Source: Phytoactinopolyspora endophytica
Lineage (GTDB): Bacteria; Actinomycetota; Actinomycetes; Jiangellales; Jiangellaceae
Length of the DNA stretch: 8,395 nucleotides
NCBI RefSeq assembly: GCF_004138495.1
Contig: NZ_ML142850.1
Coordinates: forward strand, 68,562-76,956
Reading direction: 5' to 3'
Below, piece by piece: positions 1-6,023 of this stretch; the stretch's first letter is position 1, and each line of letters opens with the position of its first letter. Under the pieces are notes generated by a model, which was given only the letters and a program-made list of their open reading frames with translations, had not been told where the DNA came from and did no database searches. The translations under genes were made by a program, and so were the position numbers.

Positions 1-510
1 CGGCTGCTGCACGGCGAGTCGCGGGCGCGCGCGTCCACGATCGCCACCGAGCTGCTCGAACGCGTGGGCCTCAGCGCCGCCGACGCCAAGCGCCGTCCGG
101 CCGAGCTGTCCGGCGGCCAACGCCAGCGGGCAGCCCTGGCCCGGGCGCTGGCGGCCCGGCCGAAGGTACTGATCTGCGACGAGGTCACGTCCGCCCTGGA
201 CACCACCGTCGCCGCGGCCGTGCTCTCGCTGATCGACCGGCTCGGCGACGAGCTGGGCGTCGCCGTCGTCTTCATCACCCACGAGCTCGGCTACATCCGC
301 CGCGTCGCCGACCGGGTCGTGGTGCTCGACGCCGGCCGTGTCCACGAGAGCGGTCCCACCGCCTACGTCTTCGACCGCCCCCGCCATCCCGTCACCGCGT
401 CGCTCGTCGGCGCCGTCACGTCGCTCAGGACGACGTTGACGACGGCACCGGCCTTGGGGCGGGCCACTGACACAGCACACCTGTCCACACCGCTGGGAGG
501 AAAAACATGA
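1..510 (+). CDS. Opp/Dpp-type ABC transporter ATPase, C-terminal part (5' end outside window)
   Basis: The reading frame is open from base 1, so the N-terminus with Walker A and the Q-loop lies upstream; 169 residues are visible. It is the cytoplasmic ATPase that powers an oligopeptide/nickel-type ABC importer. In order one sees the ABC signature LSGGQRQR, Walker B with catalytic glutamate (VLICDEVTSALD), the D-loop SALD and the switch histidine (FITHELG). Near the end, FDRPRHPVTASLVGAV resembles the short HPYT-like C-terminal segment of OppD/DppD-type ATPases and argues against an amino acid or sugar importer. The gene ends in TGA at 508-510, overlapping the ATG of the next gene by four bases, so the two are probably translationally coupled. 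A GTG at 64 is in frame but internal to the domain and is not the true start. The family is sure; the substrate is unknown. Confidence 0.93.
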   Translation, partial: RLLHGESRARASTIATELLERVGLSAADAKRRPAELSGGQRQRAALARALAARPKVLICDEVTSALDTTVAAAVLSLIDRLGDELGVAVVFITHELGYIRRVADRVVVLDAGRVHESGPTAYVFDRPRHPVTASLVGAVTSLRTTLTTAPALGRATDTAHLSTPLGGKT

Positions 511-2360
511 GCGTCGACACCTCCGAGTCCGCGCCATCCGCGCCACCGGAGACCGACCCATCGTCCGAGGCCGAGCCGGGTCCCGCCGGCGGCACGCTGC
601 GGTCACGGATCGCGACGCTGCTGCCCTTCGCCCGGGACGACGCCGGACGATATGTCCTGTCCGCCGTCTTGGCCGCCCTGGCTACCCTCTGTCAGCTCGG
701 TCCGTTCTACGTCATCTACCTGGCTGTGCGTGGCGTGGTGGACGGCACGGCCGACGCGGGCGACTTCTACGGCTTGGCCTGGGCCGCGTTAGCGCTGGTG
801 GTCGGGCAGTACCTCTTCCAGGGCCTGTCCACCTACATCTCGCACCAAGCCGCGTTCGGCACGCTGTTCCGGCTGCGTATGCGGATCGGGGAACGGCTAG
901 GCCGGGTGCCCCTGGGGCGCGTCACCGGAAAGCGGTCCGGCGAGATCCAACGCACCGTGTCACAGGACATCGAGCGCTTGGAGCTCTTCCTCGCGCACGC
1001 GATCCCGGACCTGGTGGCAGCCGTGGTGGTGGTGCTCGCGAGCACCACCTGGATGTTCGTCGTCGACTGGCGCATGGCCCTCGCCGCGGCGGTCTGCGTC
1101 GTCGCCGCCGTCGCACTGATGAGCCGTGGCGTGGCCCGCAGCCAGCCGCTGATGGGCGGCTACATGGCGTCGATGGGCCGGATGAACGGCTCGATCGTGG
1201 AGATGGTCCGTGGGCTGCCGATCGTGCGGACGTTCAACCGCACCGGCGAGACGTTCGCCGAGACGCAGGAGGCGATCCACGGCGCCGCGAAGTACCAGGC
1301 CGACTGGGGACGGGCGTTCCTCCCCCTCTTCACCGCCTTCTACACGGTGGCAGCGTCCACCGTGGTCACCATCGTGCCGGTGGGCCTGCTGTTGTGGTCC
1401 AACGACGCCATCGAGACCCCTGAGCTGTTGTTCTTCTTCGTCATCGGGCTGGGCTACGGGGCGCCGGTCGTCAAGTTGCTCGAGTTCAGCGCCAACATCT
1501 CCCACCTGACCTATGGGGTCCAGCTGATCAACGAGCTGAAGGACGCCGGCGAGCTCCCCGAGGCCGGCCACGACGCCGACCTGCGCGACTCCTCGGTCGA
1601 GTTCGACGACGTGAGCTTCCGCTACGACAGCGCCGACCGGGACGCGCTGACCGGTGTCTCCTTCCACGCCGAGCCTGGCACAGTGACCGCGTTGGTCGGT
1701 CCGTCCGGTGCCGGCAAGAGCACCGTTGCCCGCCTCATCTGCCGGTTCTTCGACGTCGATGCGGGCGCGATCCGGGTCGGCGGAGCGGATGTCCGCCAGA
1801 TCCCGTTCTCCCAGCTCATGCGGCACGTCTCGTTCGTCTTCCAGGAGACGTTCCTGTTCGACGACACGGTCGCCGCCAACCTGCGGCTGGCCCACCCGGA
1901 CGCCACCGACGAGGAGCTGGAGACGGCCTGCCGCTCAGCGCGGGCCCATGAGTTCATCGCCGCGATGCCCGAGGGCTACCAGACCCGTATCGGCCAGCAC
2001 GGCGCGCGCCTCTCCGGCGGTGAACGGCAGCGGCTGGCCATCGCCCGGACCCTGCTCAAGGACACCGAGGTCGTCGTCCTGGACGAGGCCACCGCCTTCG
2101 TCGACCCGGAGAACGAGGTGGCCTTGCAGGACGCCATCGACGCGCTCGTGGCCGGGCGCACCGTCATCATCGTGGCGCACCGGCTGTCCACCATCGTCGG
2201 CGCGGACCAGATCCTCGTCGTCGACGAAGGACGGATCACCGAGCACGGCCGGCACGACGAGCTGGTGACCGCCGACGGTCTCTACGCCACCATGTGGCAC
2301 GCGTTCCAGTCCGCCGAACAGGTCGCCCTCGGCGACGCGGTCCGTCAGGAGGGTTCATGA
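507..2360 (+). CDS. ABC half-transporter, fused membrane and ATPase domains (YbtP/IrtA-like subunit)
   Basis: This 617-residue protein has a hydrophilic N-terminal tail rich in Ser, Pro and Glu (about 1-35). A membrane domain follows at about 48-330, with hydrophobic stretches near 48-78, 87-111, 165-205, 271-297 and 307-327. An ATPase domain follows from about 365. Its motifs are intact: Walker A GPSGAGKST at 398-406, Q-loop Q446, signature LSGGE at 502-506, Walker B D526 with catalytic E527, and switch H558. The D-loop reads TAFVD rather than the usual TSALD, which I recall as typical of the YbtP/IrtA side of siderophore-importing pairs. The start is set by GGGAGG at 495-500, six bases before the ATG, and by the four-base overlap with the previous ATPase. 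With the next gene it should form a heterodimer. Uptake of a metallophore is inferred; export of a small molecule is the main alternative. Confidence 0.9.
   Translation: MSVDTSESAPSAPPETDPSSEAEPGPAGGTLRSRIATLLPFARDDAGRYVLSAVLAALATLCQLGPFYVIYLAVRGVVDGTADAGDFYGLAWAALALVVGQYLFQGLSTYISHQAAFGTLFRLRMRIGERLGRVPLGRVTGKRSGEIQRTVSQDIERLELFLAHAIPDLVAAVVVVLASTTWMFVVDWRMALAAAVCVVAAVALMSRGVARSQPLMGGYMASMGRMNGSIVEMVRGLPIVRTFNRTGETFAETQEAIHGAAKYQADWGRAFLPLFTAFYTVAASTVVTIVPVGLLLWSNDAIETPELLFFFVIGLGYGAPVVKLLEFSANISHLTYGVQLINELKDAGELPEAGHDADLRDSSVEFDDVSFRYDSADRDALTGVSFHAEPGTVTALVGPSGAGKSTVARLICRFFDVDAGAIRVGGADVRQIPFSQLMRHVSFVFQETFLFDDTVAANLRLAHPDATDEELETACRSARAHEFIAAMPEGYQTRIGQHGARLSGGERQRLAIARTLLKDTEVVVLDEATAFVDPENEVALQDAIDALVAGRTVIIVAHRLSTIVGADQILVVDEGRITEHGRHDELVTADGLYATMWHAFQSAEQVALGDAVRQEGS
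2347..2353 (+). promoter_or_regulatory. Ribosome binding site that fixes the start of the second half-transporter
   Basis: AGGAGGG lies only three bases before the ATG at 2357, inside the last codons of the upstream gene. Together with the ATGA overlap it favours 2357 over in-frame upstream codons from about 2294 and a GTG at 2402. The tight spacing suggests the gene relies on ribosomes arriving from the upstream gene. Confidence 0.65.
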
Positions 2361-4195
2361 CCGCGCAACGAAACGACGCCCACCAGAAAGACGGTGCCCT
2401 CGTGCTAACCACCGACCAGCCCACCTTCTACACCAGCACAGTCGGCACCATCTGGCGGCTGTTCGGCCCGCACCGCCGGGCGTACGCCGTCGCGCTGGTC
2501 GCCCAGGTCCTGATGTCGATGGCCGCGGCCGTCCCCGTGGTGACGCTGGTGTGGGCGATCGAGCGGATCCGGACCGACACGCTCACCAACGGCCAGGTCG
2601 GGCTGGCCATCGGGCTCGTCCTCGCCGGCGTCGCCGGTCAGTACGCATTCGGCTACCTCAGCAACCGGCTGGCGTGGACGGCGACGTTCTACGGGATCGG
2701 TCAGGCGCGCACCGACACGCTGAAACACGTCCAGCGTCTCCCGCTCGGCACGGTCCGCGACCGCGGCGCCGGTGACGTGTCGACGGTGCTGACCAGCGAC
2801 ATGGAAGCGGTCTCGACCTACGCCCACAACGGCCTTCCCACGTGGTTCAGAGCCGTGTCGCTTCCGGTGTTCATCGTGGCCGGTCTGCTCACCGTCGATG
2901 CGCCGATGGCGCTCGTGGTGGCCGTCAGCGTGGCCGCTTCCCTGCCGCTGTACAAGTGGACGTCCCGCTATCTCGGCCGCCAGGCGCTGGAACGCGGTAA
3001 CCTGTCCGCCGTCGCCAACGCCCGGGTCATCGAGTACGTGCAGGGCATCGCGGTTGTGCGTGCCTTCGACCGGACCGGCTCCCGGCTGGACTGGTTCCAC
3101 GACGCCGTCGCCGACGTCCGGCGCATCAACGAGCGGTTGACGGTCAAGCTGGTGCCGGTCGCGCTGTTGACCATGGTGATCCTGCAGCTCGGTGTCCCGC
3201 TGACCATCGGCATGCTCGGCTACTGGTACACCGACGGGCGCATCGACGCCGGGACCGTGCTGATCTTCCTCGTCCTCGTGCTCCGGGTCTACGCACCACT
3301 GCTCCAGGTGGTCGGCAGTGCCGAGGAGTCCCGCTTGGCCGAGGCGGCATTGCGACGCATCGGCGCACTGCACGACCTGCCCCCGCAGTCGTCGCCCGCC
3401 GAGGTCGGACCCGGGGTGGCTGAGCCGTCGGTCCAGCTCGAGGACGTCACATTCAGCTACCTGCCCGGGCAGCCCGTGGTGCATGGGCTATCGCTGGACG
3501 TGCCGCCGAAGACGATGACGGCCCTGGTCGGACCGTCCGGCGCCGGCAAGAGCACGGTGCTGGCGCTGATCGCGCGGTTCTGGGACGTCGACGACGGAGC
3601 CGTGCGGCTCGGCGGGTCCGACGTCCGCGATCTCACCCCGGAGCAGGTGTTCGACGCGATCACCGTCGTGTTCCAGGACGTCTACCTGTTCCAGGGCACC
3701 ATCCGCGACAACATCGCCTTCGGCCGCGACGGGGCCACCGACGAGACCATCGAGGCCGCAGCACGTCAAGCTCAGGCGCACGAGTTCATCATGGCCTTGC
3801 CACAGGGCTACGACACCCCGGTCGGCGAGGCCGGCGGCACGTTGTCCGGAGGGGAGCGCCAGCGCATCTCCATCGCCCGCGCCATCCTCAAGGACTCGCC
3901 GATCGTTCTGCTCGACGAGGCGACCTCGGCCCTGGACCCGATCAACGAGCAGGCCGTCCAGCAGGCCTTCGCCGAGCTGGTCCGCGATCGCACCGTCGTC
4001 GTCGTGGCGCACCGGCTGAGCACGATCCGCTCGGCCGACCAGATCGTCGTCATGGACGGCGGCCGGGCGATCGAACGCGGCGAACACGCGGAGCTCCATG
4101 CTGCTGGTGGCCGCTATGCCCAGCTGTGGGCGGACCGCGAGCGCGCCAGCTCCTGGCGGCTGGCCCAGCCGGAGATCACAGGTCGCGCCACGTGA
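2357..4195 (+). CDS. ABC half-transporter, fused membrane and ATPase domains (YbtQ/IrtB-like subunit)
   Basis: This 612-residue partner of the preceding half-transporter has the same architecture. The membrane domain has hydrophobic stretches around the VALVAQVLMSMAAAVPVV region, then two long central ones and a pair before the ATPase domain. The ATPase domain carries Walker A GPSGAGKST at 392-400, Q440, signature LSGGE at 496-500, Walker B D520 with E521, the canonical D-loop SALD ending at D527, and switch H552. Both subunits therefore keep the residues for ATP hydrolysis. The two proteins are clearly paralogous (for example both have EFIxAxPxGY and VVAHRLSTI-like blocks) but distinct, which fits a heterodimer. 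The start ATG overlaps the previous stop by four bases. The gene ends the plus-strand operon; no strong terminator follows it. By neighbourhood it would act in the inner membrane with the Opp-type ATPase system, but direct cooperation is unproven. Confidence 0.9.
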   Translation: MTAQRNDAHQKDGALVLTTDQPTFYTSTVGTIWRLFGPHRRAYAVALVAQVLMSMAAAVPVVTLVWAIERIRTDTLTNGQVGLAIGLVLAGVAGQYAFGYLSNRLAWTATFYGIGQARTDTLKHVQRLPLGTVRDRGAGDVSTVLTSDMEAVSTYAHNGLPTWFRAVSLPVFIVAGLLTVDAPMALVVAVSVAASLPLYKWTSRYLGRQALERGNLSAVANARVIEYVQGIAVVRAFDRTGSRLDWFHDAVADVRRINERLTVKLVPVALLTMVILQLGVPLTIGMLGYWYTDGRIDAGTVLIFLVLVLRVYAPLLQVVGSAEESRLAEAALRRIGALHDLPPQSSPAEVGPGVAEPSVQLEDVTFSYLPGQPVVHGLSLDVPPKTMTALVGPSGAGKSTVLALIARFWDVDDGAVRLGGSDVRDLTPEQVFDAITVVFQDVYLFQGTIRDNIAFGRDGATDETIEAAARQAQAHEFIMALPQGYDTPVGEAGGTLSGGERQRISIARAILKDSPIVLLDEATSALDPINEQAVQQAFAELVRDRTVVVVAHRLSTIRSADQIVVMDGGRAIERGEHAELHAAGGRYAQLWADRERASSWRLAQPEITGRAT

Positions 4196-4330
4196 ACCGG
4201 CAGCCATCGGATCACCACATCCGGCGATCAGCGGGTCAAGTCGTCGCTTTGGCCGTATCGTGAGGTGCGCATCATCGTTCGCCCATATGAGATGCGACGA
4301 GCATCGTCAGGCCCACGGGAGGTAGAAGCC
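4196..4330 (+). other. Intergenic leader before the His-rich gene, with small overlapping dyads
   Basis: These 135 bases separate the transporter operon from the His-rich gene. No clear sigma70 promoter and no recognisable Zur or Fur box is visible. An imperfect stem (GGAT 4209-4212 with ATCC 4219-4222) is too weak to call a terminator. Two mutually exclusive hairpins overlap at 4291-4308: GATGC-GACGA-GCATC and GACGA-GCA-TCGTC. They end nine bases before the ribosome binding site. The gene may be read through from the transporter operon or have its own unrecognised promoter. Confidence 0.3.
4317..4322 (+). promoter_or_regulatory. Ribosome binding site that fixes the start of the His-rich gene
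   Basis: GGGAGG stands eight bases before the ATG at 4331. It supports 4331 over an in-frame upstream start near 4265, whose extra residues do not resemble the His-rich repeat and would be added to an otherwise uniform protein. Confidence 0.7.
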
Positions 4331-4630
4331 ATGACCGCAACAGCCCACGTTCTTCATGAAGGCCATGTCCACGAGCACGGCGGAGACTGCGGACACGTGG
4401 CCATCCCCCACGATGACCATGTGGATTACGCTCACGACGGCCACCTGCACCGGTCGCATGACGATCACGTCGACGAGTGTGAGCCCGACGGGCACATCGC
4501 TCATGAGGGCCACGCCCATGAGCACGGTAGCGGCTGCGGGCACGTTGCCGTACCCCACAACGACCACGTCGACTACGTCCACGATGGCCACCGGCACGCA
4601 CATCACGACGACCACTGGGACGACCACTGA
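4331..4630 (+). CDS. Histidine-rich metal-binding protein with two tandem units
   Basis: The product is 99 residues with 28 histidines, many Asp/Glu and three cysteines (20, 50, 69). It has no signal peptide or membrane segment, so it should be cytoplasmic. It consists of two copies of one unit, residues 6-50 and 55-99, joined by EPDG. The units align without gaps, are identical at 31 of 45 positions, and all 13 histidines of the first are kept in the second. The core pattern (CGH, then HDDHVDY, HDGH, and HDDH) matches a widespread small His-rich family that, as I recall, usually has one unit and is often misannotated as a zinc transporter component. A role in binding or buffering a metal such as zinc, nickel, cobalt or copper is inferred from composition. 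It lies downstream of possible metallophore transporters and converges on the MerR-ynfA operon. Confidence 0.85.
   Translation: MTATAHVLHEGHVHEHGGDCGHVAIPHDDHVDYAHDGHLHRSHDDHVDECEPDGHIAHEGHAHEHGSGCGHVAVPHNDHVDYVHDGHRHAHHDDHWDDH
4346..4480 (+). repeat. His-rich coding repeat, unit 1 of 2
   Basis: This unit encodes residues 6-50, with 13 His, and pairs with unit 2 at an offset of 147 bases (49 codons). The DNA copies differ at many silent positions, notably CAC/CAT exchanges, while the histidines are fixed. This suggests an old duplication kept by selection on the protein. Confidence 0.85.
4493..4627 (+). repeat. His-rich coding repeat, unit 2 of 2
   Basis: This unit encodes residues 55-99, with 15 His. 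Relative to unit 1 it gains His at 92 and 99, where unit 1 has Ser43-preceding and Cys50 positions, and it ends the protein. The frame and length equal those of unit 1. Confidence 0.85.
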
Positions 4631-4681
4631 TCACAACGGTCGCCAGCGGCTCGTCAGCCGGCCTGTTCTGATCGATCGAGC

Positions 4682-4707
4682 GGGCCGCCTCGCCCATGGG
4701 GCGGCCC
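4682..4707. terminator. Hairpin between convergent genes, probable bidirectional terminator
   Basis: GGGCCGCC (4682-4689) and GGCGGCCC (4700-4707) form a perfect eight-pair GC stem around a ten-base loop. It lies between the stop of the His-rich gene (4630) and the stop of the ynfA-like gene (4715). There is no long T-run on either side, which is common for terminators in high-GC actinobacteria. The convergent position supports the call. Confidence 0.6.
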
Positions 4708-4714
4708 TTCCCGG

Positions 4715-5050
4715 TCATGACGATCGTGGCGCATACATGATGACGGCGACGCCGAGCAGGCAGATCGCTGCGCCGATGATGTCGTAGCGGTCGGGCCGGA
4801 AGCCGTCGGCGATGATGCCCCACGTGAGCGAGCCGGCGACGAAGACACCGCCATAGGCGGCCAGGATCCGCCCGAAGTGCGGATCCGGTTGCAGCGTGGC
4901 GACGAACCCATAGAGCCCGAGCGCGATGACACCGGCTCCGATCCAGAGCAGTCCCCGGTTCTCCCGGACGCCTTGCCAGACGAGCCAGGCCCCACCGATC
5001 TCTGCGATGGCGGCCAGGACGAACAGCGCGATCGATCGAGCGACGGTCAT
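4715..5050 (-). CDS. ynfA: YnfA/UPF0060 family small inner membrane protein
   Basis: The 111-residue product matches the size and pattern of YnfA. It has four predicted membrane helices at about 4-27, 33-53, 61-84 and 87-108. A glutamate lies in the first helix (E17), at a position like the proton/substrate glutamate of small multidrug resistance proteins. The family-typical block [10 protein letters not shown] is at 60-69. YnfA proteins resemble small multidrug resistance pumps and some export cationic compounds; metal export has been suggested for some homologues but is not settled. The ATG is nine bases after the stop of the MerR-family gene and has only a weak ribosome binding site, so it is the last gene of the operon and probably under that regulator. 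The family is confident; the transported substrate is inferred only to be a cation or metal. Confidence 0.87.
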   Translation of the reverse strand: MTVARSIALFVLAAIAEIGGAWLVWQGVRENRGLLWIGAGVIALGLYGFVATLQPDPHFGRILAAYGGVFVAGSLTWGIIADGFRPDRYDIIGAAICLLGVAVIMYAPRSS

Positions 5051-5059
5051 GCCGGAACT

Positions 5060-5506
5060 CTAGGCCGTGCCGGCCAGAGTGGTGAACGGAATCGGACACT
5101 GTGGACTGTGTGCACACGTCTGTAAGTCGTGGCACCCGGCGTCGAGTGCGGCACGGAGGGTGTCACGGATGATCGTGAGGTCGTTGATGCGTGCCTCGAT
5201 CTCGGTGAGCTTGGCCGCGGCGCGCTCGTGGAGATCGGCATCCGAGCGTGCGTGATGCCGGCCGGTGTGGATCAGCTCGGAGATCTCGTCGAGGGTGAAG
5301 CCGAGACGTTGCGCAGTCTTGATGACCCTGACCAGCGTGACCGTACCGGCCGGATAGAGACGGTGCCCGCCCGGTGTACGTTCTGGCGCCTGGAGCAAGC
5401 CGCGACGTTCGTAGTATCGCAACGTCTGCTGGTTCACTCCGGCCGCCCTCGCCAGCGCACCACTGCGCAGCCCATCGCCGGACTCAGCGAGCGCGTCAGT
5501 GGTCAC
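5060..5506 (-). CDS. MerR-family transcriptional regulator, probably metal-sensing
   Basis: The 148-residue protein has the N-terminal winged helix-turn-helix of the MerR family (about 15-52: SGALARAAGVNQQTLRYYER, then the wing with PGGHRLYP). A long dimerisation helix follows (about 90-120). The C-terminal loop holds cysteines at 125, 131 and 137, exactly six residues apart, plus H126 and H133, ending in CPIP, which resembles the CPI end of CueR/MerR metal loops. The cysteine found early in the dimer helix of mercury-type MerR (Cys82) and of ZntR has no counterpart; the region reads HARSDADLHERAAAKL. A typical mercury sensor is therefore unlikely and the ligand is open. Translation starts at a GTG overlapping the upstream stop by four bases (GTGA). 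It is the middle gene of the operon and probably controls the promoter at 5894-5925. Confidence 0.9.
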   Translation of the reverse strand: MTTDALAESGDGLRSGALARAAGVNQQTLRYYERRGLLQAPERTPGGHRLYPAGTVTLVRVIKTAQRLGFTLDEISELIHTGRHHARSDADLHERAAAKLTEIEARINDLTIIRDTLRAALDAGCHDLQTCAHSPQCPIPFTTLAGTA

Positions 5507-5886
5507 GCCGGCCCCGACCCCTTGACGACGGTCTCGGCGAGGTGTTGAAGACCGTCGAGAACGGCCACGTGAGCTGCTGGGACGGTGACCGTGACCTCCA
5601 GCGCCCGCACCGCGTGGCCGACCCTTGCCGGGTGGAAGGTGAATGTGAAGAAGGAGCAGCAGTCGGTTTCGCGCGCCGCGAGCTCGCGAGCCGTCGCCTC
5701 GGTAGCGGGATAGCCATCCAGGATCAGATGCAGCTCGGTTGCAGACGTGCGCACGATTCGGTGCACGGCGGTGGCGAACATGTCAGCGAACTCGGTCACC
5801 CGTAGCGGCTGTTCCGCGGTTGGCAGGGTGCATGCATCGGGCACGAACGACGGACCTGGTGTCCGACCAGTGTCGGTGATGTCCAT
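5503..5886 (-). CDS. Conserved hypothetical protein with Cys-Cys motif, cotranscribed with MerR regulator
   Basis: This is a 127-residue soluble protein without signal peptide or membrane helix. The motif ETDCCSFFTF puts adjacent cysteines at 76-77, and a further cysteine, C19, lies in a PDACTLPTAEQPLR segment. I recall proteins of this pattern next to MerR-family genes in actinobacteria, without an assigned function. A thiol-based metal-binding or sensing accessory role is plausible but unproven. I chose the ATG at 5886. It falls seven bases after the -10 element of the MerR-type promoter, so the transcript would start at the codon itself (leaderless). The longer frame opening at TTG 5925 would begin inside the -35 element, and ATG 5898 lies inside the -10 element. 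The gene overlaps the regulator's GTG by four bases. Confidence 0.75.
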   Translation of the reverse strand: MDITDTGRTPGPSFVPDACTLPTAEQPLRVTEFADMFATAVHRIVRTSATELHLILDGYPATEATARELAARETDCCSFFTFTFHPARVGHAVRALEVTVTVPAAHVAVLDGLQHLAETVVKGSGPA

Positions 5887-5893
5887 ACCGACT

Positions 5894-5925
5894 ACCATAA
5901 ACCTGTACCTGGGTATCGAATTCAA
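5894..5925 (-). promoter_or_regulatory. MerR-type promoter with 20-bp spacer and operator-like dyad
   Basis: On the minus strand, -35 TTGAAT (5925-5920) and -10 TATGGT (5899-5894) are separated by 20 bases (5919-5900). That is two to three more than usual, as at promoters activated by DNA twisting by MerR-family proteins. The spacer holds ACCCAGGTACAGGT, an imperfect dyad with ACC and GGT arms and a central GTAC. Transcription would begin at about 5886-5887, at the first ATG. The likely regulator is the operon's own MerR protein. Confidence 0.65.
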
Positions 5926-5994
5926 GCCTTCCGCTGCCAGATTGTCGTTGCCACATGGCTTCGGTACACAGATACGGCGCCGGACGTCCCGGGC

Positions 5995-6010
5995 GTCCTT
6001 CGCGAAGGAC
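5995..6010 (-). terminator. Perfect 16-bp palindrome after the arfB-like gene, possible terminator
   Basis: GTCCTTCG followed by CGAAGGAC makes a perfect palindrome 13 bases after the stop of the arfB-like gene (6024) and upstream of the MerR-type promoter. A second small dyad, GACG (5983-5986) with CGTC (5994-5997), lies beside it. There is no T-run, so it may instead be a protein site. The rest of 5926-6023 shows nothing recognisable. Confidence 0.4.
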
Positions 6011-6023
6011 TCAATGAGCTATA

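Noticed and set aside
960..1895. 311-codon minus-strand open frame antisense to the first half-transporter
   Set aside because: Shadow of the ABC gene, with a low-complexity product rich in Val, Gly and charged residues and no family pattern.
2405..3484. 359-codon minus-strand open frame antisense to the second half-transporter
   Set aside because: It mirrors a clear ABC gene with intact motifs. Long antisense frames are expected at this GC content and the product shows no domain.
4196..4330. Zur or Fur box controlling the His-rich gene
   Set aside because: No sequence resembling the AT-rich actinobacterial Zur or Fur palindromes was found in the leader.
4307..4627. 106-codon minus-strand frame with a Val-rich, hydrophobic product that looks like a membrane protein
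   Set aside because: The hydrophobicity is a direct result of reading His codons (CAC/CAT) on the opposite strand as Val and Met. No ribosome binding site or family pattern is seen.
4272..5135. 287-codon minus-strand frame covering the His-rich and ynfA-like genes
   Set aside because: It runs through two well-supported genes and a terminator-like hairpin, with an Arg/His-rich product lacking any motif.
5060..5506. Classical mercury-resistance regulator MerR
   Set aside because: The cysteine matching Cys82 of mercury-type MerR is missing, the loop spacing differs, and no merA, merT, merP or merB gene is in the window.
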